A model generated the notes under the pieces. The model made no database searches. It saw only the letters and a list, made by a program, of their open reading frames with translations, and had not been told where the DNA came from. Both the position numbers and the translations under genes were made by a program. Positions 24,301-64,000 of a DNA stretch of 64,000 nt are shown here, piece after piece. This stretch comes from Prinia subflava (lineage: Eukaryota; Chordata; Aves; Passeriformes; Cisticolidae). The DNA lies in NCBI RefSeq assembly GCF_021018805.1, contig NC_086283.1, forward strand, positions 12,165,162 to 12,229,161, given 5' to 3'. Each line of letters opens with the position of its first letter. Position 1 is the first letter of the stretch.

Positions 24301-26613
24301 TTGATTTCAGCCTGCATTTACGTGTCTGCCTCTTCTAATTTTTTTTCACAATAACCTCAGTTAAAGCTGTAGAAATAATTCCATTCCTGTACACTAGTGT
24401 TTATTCACCCAAGCCTGAGTGTTTTCCTTCATAATTAGGCCAAGCACAGTAACTGTACAAACTGCGCCACATGGGTTGACCAGACGATCACAACAGTCTG
24501 CAGTCTTAATTGTTTCCATGCAGGTGAGAAGAGAAAACCAGAAGTAGTTTTCCTTGTCAAAGGAAACAGCTTAGCCCTTTTAAAAGCAGCCTTAAGACCT
24601 TCTGCTATGGGGAACAGCTAGTGGAGAACCACCACCATAACCTCATGCTTCAGCCATTAACAAACGCAATGGCCTGAGCCTTTTGATCATCCCTTAAAAA
24701 CATGTTCTAGCCATTTCAAATCTTACTGCTGTGGAGACAAAAAAGCAAAAATTACATGACCATTAAAGTTCAAAGGTAAATCAACCCCATCAAAAGCTCA
24801 AACCCCAAGTTCTACATCTCACATAAGGAAGGCTGATAAGCAAAGATGACTGACCAGCATCTGACTGACAGCATGAAAAGACTGAGCGCCAAGGGATTCT
24901 GGAAATCTGAGACTCTGCACCCTAGAGATGATAATATTCAAAAGAGTCCCCCTAAAATTGCTATGACACATTGGGAACATATCTCATAGCTGGATTCTTC
25001 CCAAATCTCCAGCTGAGCTCCTGTTGCCATGCTGGGTGCTTTTCTGTTAGCACAGAAAAAGGAGCAGCATCACCACAGATATGTCATCATCAAGGGCACT
25101 CAGGTGTTCATTAAGGGAGGAAATGGCTTTAAGTCATGGCTCAGCAAGCCATGAATGCCATCTTTTGGTATCTGATCCTATTTTTTTCATATTTCAGCTT
25201 TTTTTCATAACTCAAAAATTCAGTTTTGCTGACTGCTGTACATCTGTATTTTGTTCTTCCACCAGAAAAAAGCATTTGATGATATCCTCACCAACAAAGC
25301 ACCTGAGCTACTGAAAGATTTGGATACTTTCTTAGGGGATAAGAAGTGGCTGGTGGGGAACTCTGTAAGTATAATTTTTGTTTCCCCCATTCCCATCAGG
25401 TTGCCAGAAAAATTAAGTAATGGACTATTGCTGAATTTCTAGGTTTCATGTCAGACCATGAAGCAACTCTTCACACGTTTTTAGCTCTTTGCTCTTACCA
25501 ATACAAACTGGTCACTCTATTGCAAAGGGAAAATTGTTTTCCACAACATTACGAAAGTGAGGCAAACCAGGACTAGGATCTGCATTTTCTAAAGCAGTTC
25601 ATAAGTATGTTGACACAAAACATTTTAAATGCCTTTGCACTTGTGAATACAAATTCACGACTACACAGAACCCTATTTATCATCACTGACTCATTTACAA
25701 GGCAATACAAAAAACCCTCTGTAAAACCATAGTACCCTTTTCCCCCAAACAGTCTTCTGCAGCACAGTTTCAGCAGGAAAGACTAATATTGTAGCATAAC
25801 TAATATTCGTCACCAGGATTTTATTTTAACCAATATTTACTGAAGTTAAGCTTTGCATTGCAATCTAACTACTAGCCCTGTAAAAACGGGCTTTAAAACC
25901 TCCCAATGAAATCTCAAAACAGACAAATTCAGTTTTTGGAGAATATTAGTAGTCCTGGCTTTTGAGATTACCGACTAAAATTTACTGCTTTCTGTCCCAT
26001 TTCCACTAGGTAACATGGGCTGATTTCTACTGGGATGTGTGCAGTACGACACTTCTGTCCTGTAAACCTGACCTGGCAGACAAATACCCCAGGCTTCTGG
26101 CTCTCAAGGAGAGAGTGCAAGCACTTCCAGCTATTGCAGCCTGGATCCATAAAAGACCGAAGAGTGTAATGTAGATCAGCTGCTCAGAAAAACAAATGCT
26201 TGTTTAGTTTTCAACATGACAAGCATACTAAGTTATTCACTTCTGAATCATTTAACTTCAGATGGCTACACTGTATCAAATCAAAACCCTCAACTTATAT
26301 CCACTTGCAAGAAAATCTAAAACACTGATTTCGTAGAGTAATAAATACCGATTCACAGAAGTGTGGTCTCAATCATATTCCCCGTCTACTATAACACAGT
26401 GCTTGATCAATTAATGTTTTGTGCACTCTCAAAGGGAGAAAAGCTTAATACACCATCCCAGAGAGGTGCAATCTTAACAACATTTTGTGTATCGCAGTCT
26501 TTCAATCTGGAGGAAAGCAAGTTAAATGGAGAGGGCAAATGTGTGGGATACTATGCAAAAAAATGAAAAGAAAAAAAAAAAAGACCCACTTAGTCAATAA
26601 AATTCAAGGACCT
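9163..26613 (+). CDS. HPGDS: HPGDS: haematopoietic (glutathione-dependent) prostaglandin D synthase, sigma-class GST, 5 coding exons
   Basis: Cytosolic sigma-class glutathione transferase that isomerises PGH2 to PGD2 using glutathione. Coding segments 9174-9306, 19578-19670, 21652-21761, 25266-25364 and 26010-26174 join in frame with GT/AG introns to 199 codons plus TAG, the usual family length. The protein starts MPQYKLTYFNLRGRAEISRY. The GSH-site residues Tyr8, Arg14, Trp39, Lys43, Gln63 and Ser64 are present, as are Asp93, Asp96 and Asp97, the divalent-metal site of human HPGDS, and Trp104 and Cys156 of the substrate pocket. The thioredoxin-like N domain covers about residues 2-75 and the helical C domain about 80-199. 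The start was chosen because the family begins with MP.YKL and a 3' splice site lies 11 nt upstream. A non-coding first exon is expected further 5' but was not located. The C-terminal residues are Val-Met rather than the Lys-Leu I recall for human. The gene converges on SMARCAD1. Confidence 0.97.
12138..12170. repeat. Perfect 13-bp inverted repeat with 7-nt loop
   Basis: TCCTTTATATAAA at 12138-12150 and its exact reverse complement at 12158-12170 flank TAATACC. It could form a small AT-rich hairpin or cruciform. No known element was recognised. Confidence 0.75.
18889..18943 (+). repeat. T-rich low-complexity tract with (TTG)6 microsatellite
   Basis: Runs of T broken by G, with six TTG units at 18908-18925. 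Simple-sequence repeat inside the first HPGDS coding intron. Confidence 0.85.
19578..19670 (+). CDS. HPGDS: HPGDS coding exon 2
   Basis: A pyrimidine tract and AG at 19576-19577 precede the exon and GTAAAA follows it at 19671. It completes Thr45 and encodes residues 46-75, including the cis-Pro loop LPILEVDG and the Gln63-Ser64 glutathione contacts (HQSLAMARYL). Confidence 0.95.
19671..21651 (+). other. HPGDS: HPGDS intron between coding exons 2 and 3
   Basis: About 2.0 kb, no repeat family or coding sequence recognised. Open frames on the minus strand at 20.4-20.8 kb have no family resemblance. Confidence 0.75.
21652..21761 (+). CDS. HPGDS: HPGDS coding exon 3
   Basis: Acceptor CACAG ends at 21651 and donor GTAAGC starts at 21762. 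It completes Gly76 and encodes residues 77-112. It carries the DTIDD stretch (Asp93, Asp96, Asp97; metal site in the human enzyme) and FPWAEKNQD with Trp104. Residue 112 is Arg, where I recall Lys in human. Confidence 0.95.
21762..25265 (+). other. HPGDS: HPGDS intron between coding exons 3 and 4
   Basis: 3.5 kb. The central part (from about 23.1 kb) has the features of an LTR on the minus strand. The rest is unique-looking sequence. Confidence 0.7.
23116..23640 (-). mobile_element. Probable LTR of an endogenous retrovirus, antisense to HPGDS (boundaries uncertain)
   Basis: Read on the minus strand, two copies of a 20-bp enhancer-like repeat (plus-strand 23557-23576 and 23601-23620, both starting AGCTGTTACT) are followed by a TATA-like GATAAAAG (23528-23535). 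About 330 bp later comes AATAAA (23198-23203), and then a TGCAACA end at about 23116. That order fits U3-R-U5. The 5' boundary and a target duplication were not found, and CpG-rich sequence to about 23.83 kb might also belong to it. No internal retroviral genes are seen. The call rests on layout and a remembered resemblance to songbird LTRs. Confidence 0.45.
25266..25364 (+). CDS. HPGDS: HPGDS coding exon 4
   Basis: Acceptor ACCAG ends at 25265 and donor GTAAGT starts at 25365. Exactly 33 codons, phase 0 at both ends, residues 113-145. The peptide has the GST C-domain pattern APELLKDLDTFLGDKKWLVG. Confidence 0.95.
25365..26009 (+). other. HPGDS: HPGDS intron between coding exons 4 and 5
   Basis: 645 bp of AT-rich sequence; nothing recognised. 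Confidence 0.85.
26010..26174 (+). CDS. HPGDS: HPGDS coding exon 5 (C-terminus, TAG at 26172-26174)
   Basis: Acceptor CACTAG ends at 26009. Encodes residues 146-199, starting VTWADFYWDVCSTTLL, the conserved helix with Cys156. It ends with HKRPKSVM before TAG. The last two residues differ in character from the Lys-Leu that I recall at the end of human HPGDS. Confidence 0.95.
   Translation, partial: VTWADFYWDVCSTTLLSCKPDLADKYPRLLALKERVQALPAIAAWIHKRPKSVM
26175..26613 (+). other. HPGDS: HPGDS 3' UTR
   Basis: Non-coding sequence from the stop codon to a likely cleavage site after the AATAAA at 26596-26601. An earlier AATAAA at 26340-26345 could give a shorter form. No long ORF or repeat is seen. 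The end point is inferred. Confidence 0.65.
26596..26601 (+). terminator. HPGDS polyadenylation signal AATAAA, followed by a genomic A21 tract
   Basis: Canonical AATAAA; 12 bases separate it from an uninterrupted run of 21 A at 26614-26634. The spacing fits a cleavage site at about 26613. The genome-encoded A run would also be a strong internal-priming site for oligo-dT. A second AATAAA lies at 26340-26345. Confidence 0.6.
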
Positions 26614-26634
26614 AAAAAAAAAAAAAAAAAAAAA

Positions 26635-28289
26635 CCAAAAAAACCTTGAGAAGATTGAAGTTTATGCTGTGCCCCTGAAAAAAGCCAAACAAAAACCTCC
26701 AAAACAAGCCAAAAAGCAGTTGCACAGCTGAGCTGCTGCCCACACCAGTTCTCCATAAGCACACCAGCTGCAAAAGCATTCAACAGCTCAGCATCTATGC
26801 CAGTAAGTAGGAGACACAAACGGGGTCGGTCGTGGCAACCAGATTTAGAACAAATGGAGGGTTTGCTCTTCCAGGAATCAGGAATGGAAAAAAGGCAGGT
26901 GGGAATCCTGGCAATGTGGATGGCTGTGGATGAAAGTGGTTTACACAAACTCAAGGGGAGACAAGTGCTTGTGAGAGGTCTCCATTGTGTGGTGTAAGCA
27001 GATAAACCACAACAAACTTGGGCAGCACTCTGCGCTGGAAATAGCTACTGCCGGGAGACTATTTCCCTTCATGTTTACTTTCCCCTCCCACCCTCAAGTA
27101 TTATTTCATTGAATCATGAGTGACACCAAACAACCCCTAAGAGAGACAGGTCAGGTGCCGTCAGAACAGACAGAAACAACTTTTACTCGTTCCCATCTTC
27201 ACCTGATTTGCAACTCCTTGAGTGCTTTGCTCTGACTCTTCACATATTTTTCCTTCTTGAGCTCCCAAAACTCCTCTCCAGCAACTCACTTCAGAGAAGA
27301 GTGGCTGTGTGTTTCTTCCTCTCCATACATCTTTCCCAATCAGCAAAACAGAACCGTGTTCAAGTTAAGTGACTTTCTGGAGTTCATCTGGTCCAAGCCC
27401 CTGCACACACAGGGCTACTTACAGCCAGCTGCCCAGGACTGCAGTTAGTTTTTGGTTATCTCCAAGAATGGTGACCCTGCAATCTCTTGAGACCCACAGC
27501 TAAAAAGGGTAGGAACAGTTACAAAGACAAGAGGCAGAAACACGCATGAGCTTCACAGCACCTAAAGACAGATACTGACCCCAGGGGTAAGCACTGCTCC
27601 TCCAGACCACATTAAATGTGGTCATACACACCCAGAACACCACACAACTCACCCTGAAGGCAGGGATCTTGTTTCAATCCACATTGGAACCAAGCAGGTG
27701 AGAACATGCAGGTACAACGGGATAAGAGTTGGGTTAGCATCATGCTCAACAGAAACACACAACCTAATTAGCTGTAGCATTAAACACCTGTGGGTCTCTG
27801 TTAAATCCCACTATTTAGTCCAGCGGAACCAGTGGAATTAAAGAAGCATGGAAAACTGATTCTTACCCATATCCCTTCTCAAACAATACAGTACATCTTC
27901 ACCTTATTTCGGTTGTGCATTTTGGGACAGACAGCACAGCCACAGAACATTTCTAGGAAAAGCCAAGCAGTTTAGTCCACACTTGGAAAACAAGTTTTGG
28001 AAAAGCTTTAATTTCGCACCCATTTTGAATTTGCAGAAATCATGTACAATTGACCAGAATACTCACAGACTTGACCAAACCATTTGGCAGAAGTTCTGTT
28101 TTAACAATCAATATCCTCACACCATTGTAATTAGAGTATAATGACACACTGCTAATTAACTACTGCTGGACAAAGGCAAGTCAGTTTAATTGGAACATTT
28201 CAGCTGGTTTGAGAGCTGCCTAATTGATTTGTAACATGCACACAATCATCCCCTCACCTGCCCCAAATCACCGTAAACACAAAAACATT

Positions 28290-28290
<1 letters not shown>
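26635..28290. other. Intergenic gap between the convergent 3' ends of HPGDS and SMARCAD1
   Basis: About 1.65 kb. The only recognised content is a decayed CR1-like fragment near 27.4 kb. No gene or RNA was recognised. Confidence 0.7.
27374..27492 (-). mobile_element. Decayed CR1 LINE 3' fragment
   Basis: Contains in order the CR1-like blocks ttcatctggtccaagcccctg, agggctactta, gcccaggactgc and ggttatctccaagaatgg. In the reverse orientation these resemble the 3' region of chicken repeat 1. It is more diverged than the copy at 52.7 kb. The orientation is minus, because CR1 consensus reads the other way. Confidence 0.5.
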
Positions 28291-61890
<33,600 letters not shown>

Positions 61891-64000
61891 CTGTGCAAGC
61901 CATTTCAACAGGAGAAAAAAGAGGAGACAATGACTTAGGACTTCAAATATTTATTTGTACTTAGAGCATCAGGCAGCTGTGATTTCTTTCAGAGACACAA
62001 CAGCCAGCTAAACAGAACTCACATCCTCATGCATAGAAAATTCCTGTAAGCTGCATTCCTTAAAGTGGGAACTTACCTGGCAGACAATCTTCAGCCCTCT
62101 TACATCAAGCAAACAATTTTTATACTACAAAGTTTAAAAGTTGTTATCTATGAGAGAGAAAAATTGATGCACAGAGCAGAGAACATGACAGCTGCAGAGA
62201 GCATTTTCAGTATGAAAGAAATCTTGTGGAAAATAAATTTAAAATAATTCACTGGCAGCACTGAATGAACGGCAAGAAAAGAGATAAATCCTAGAAGTAC
62301 AAGCTATTTGCTGAAACAGGAAGCTGCACAGGCTTTGAAAGGAAAGGCACCCAGTAATCTAAAAAAATATGGCATCAAATGTTACTGAGTACACTACAGA
62401 AAAAGAAGAAAACAACTTTAAAATGGAGCTTAATGGTGGTTAAAGGGATGTTTCCTCAGTGTCTATGAGGAAACATCAACAAGGGTTCAATGACAGTACA
62501 AAAAAGCAATCACTGAAGCCTTAAGACTTCACGTTGTCAAAGAAACTTCCCTGTCCAACCATCCAGACGCCACTCTGGCAGCACCTGAGCTGGGACCAAG
62601 ACTCCTTTGCAGCTACAGTCCACACTCACACAGTCACACCAGGTTTCCCAGAGCAGTTTGCAAAGCTGATTTGCCAGCAAACAGGAGACAGAGACAAAGC
62701 TAGAATATATTCATCTGATAGTCAAATGCAGAAAGGAGCTACATGACATTTAATCCTTCATCTGTGATAAAAGACCTAATTTTAGCTGAGTTATCAAAAT
62801 TGAAATATTTTCTATCACTTTCCAAACACAATATAGGATTATGGTAATGATTTCCAGAAGAGGCAAAAGTCTCACTTTGCAAATGAATCTTATTTTGAAA
62901 AACCCATACACATGCAAATTTAGGAAGGCCTAAAAATTATTAGTTCTGAAGCAGTAGTACACTGTTCCAAGACAGACCTCCCTGCATCCAAGAACAACAT
63001 GTTGGCAGTGCATCCTGAGCAGTACCCTCTTCTATCTGTTCATTTTAGGATGCAGATGTGTTGCCCTTGATGCAGTTGCTTCATCTGAAAACTGATTAAG
63101 TTTTTAGATGAACACAGGGAAGGATCAAAAGAGACCTTTGGGAGCATTATGAAATTAGGTTATCAGGGCAAGGACTATCACAATAGAATAGAAATACAAA
63201 ATACATTAAAAAATGTGATTCAATATCAAAACAGGTCTGTAAGAAATATGAGAATTTCACATCTATACTGAATTAACAGAAGATATCAAGGCAGTTTTCA
63301 TGGATCTTTGCCTTGTAGGTCACTAAATTCCAAACATGTTCCCTTGCAAGCAGCGTGACACAGAAATGACACGTACTCATGACAACTTTGCTAAGAGGCA
63401 TCCTTACTGAATTTTAAAACAAAACACATGGAAATTTTACAAAAATATGATGGTTTTAAAAGTAATTTTATTCTTTACAGTATAAACCTTGGGCAAGGTT
63501 TATATTTATATAAAGAGTATTTACTGTTTCACTTCGTGATTTCACATTTTATTTTTATTTAATTTAGCAACTACTGTCCAGTCTTCATGACAGCTCCTAA
63601 CTGCCATGCTTATAAAATGCTGAGTTACGTGGGGGGGAAAAAATCCATCCTCCCTCTCAAAAAAAAGCTCAGTCTTCTGCCTTTCCTTCACCTATTCCAC
63701 TGAACAGAGTACCCTACTAATTGGGGGGAAGCAGAAATAACACATGTAATTAGGAGTCCTCATATTTAGACCAGACTGTAACCTTGTAGAGTAGTAACAG
63801 ATTAAAGTTATTGCCACAATATGTAATTGTTGGAGGCAGAATTTTCTGATTACAGGCAATTCAAAAGAACTATTAAGGAATGTCTGCAATTGTAAGACCA
63901 GTATTTGACTCTGAGGCCAGAAATAGGAGCACTCGTAAGTATTCCTACATGCACACATCAAAACCAAAACCCAACAACAACAACAACCGATTTTTGCTAT
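61891..64000 (-). other. SMARCAD1: SMARCAD1 5' intron running off the window
   Basis: No match to the expected N-terminal exon (human begins MNLFNLDRFRFEK) was found on the minus strand, so the start codon and promoter lie beyond the window. AT-rich; nothing else recognised. Confidence 0.7.

Noticed and set aside
26569..26640. A-rich sequence read as the tail of a processed pseudogene
   Set aside because: The sequence just upstream is the 3' UTR of an intron-containing HPGDS gene; no retrocopied coding sequence or target duplication was found.
62000..64000. Search for the SMARCAD1 start-codon exon
   Set aside because: No minus-strand segment resembles the expected N-terminus, so no exon was called.

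Overview
This is a piece of a vertebrate nuclear genome, almost certainly a bird. The coding sequence is split into short exons with GT/AG introns. The dispersed repeats are a CR1 LINE 3' end and retroviral LTRs that resemble families I know from songbirds. The gene order, HPGDS and SMARCAD1 facing each other tail to tail, matches the tetrapod arrangement (human 4q22). There are no bacterial or phage features and no recognisable tRNA, rRNA or CRISPR.

Left part (1-9162): 5' flank or 5' non-coding intron of HPGDS, mostly AT-rich unique sequence. It is interrupted by a CpG-containing segment near 4.0-4.5 kb that carries a decayed 87-bp direct duplication and a tight cluster of E-boxes. Middle (9163-26613): HPGDS on the plus strand, five coding exons that join to exactly 199 codons, the usual length of haematopoietic prostaglandin D synthase. 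Its intron 3 holds a probable LTR in the opposite orientation. An intergenic gap of about 1.7 kb (26.6-28.3 kb) separates the two 3' ends and contains a decayed CR1 fragment.

Right part (28.29 kb to the window end): SMARCAD1 on the minus strand. I can place 22 coding exons, giving 954 complete codons up to the stop at 28628-28630. The N-terminal exon(s), about 65 residues by comparison with human, and the promoter lie beyond 64000. The reconstructed protein has two CUE-domain regions, a helix-hairpin-helix-like stretch and the full Snf2-type ATPase motif set ([40 protein letters not shown]). Three LTRs sit in its introns: 35378-36757 with a perfect 5-bp target duplication, 53110-53817, and about 58545-59567. 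All three are antisense to the gene. A CR1 3' end lies in sense at 52668-52968.

The two genes are not known to work together: one makes prostaglandin D2, the other remodels chromatin. I found no new multi-gene system. The points most worth checking are the E-box cluster upstream of HPGDS, the altered C-terminal helix of the first CUE domain of SMARCAD1, substitutions in the HPGDS substrate pocket, the consistent antisense orientation of all LTRs, and the uncertain splice donor of the most 5' SMARCAD1 exon.
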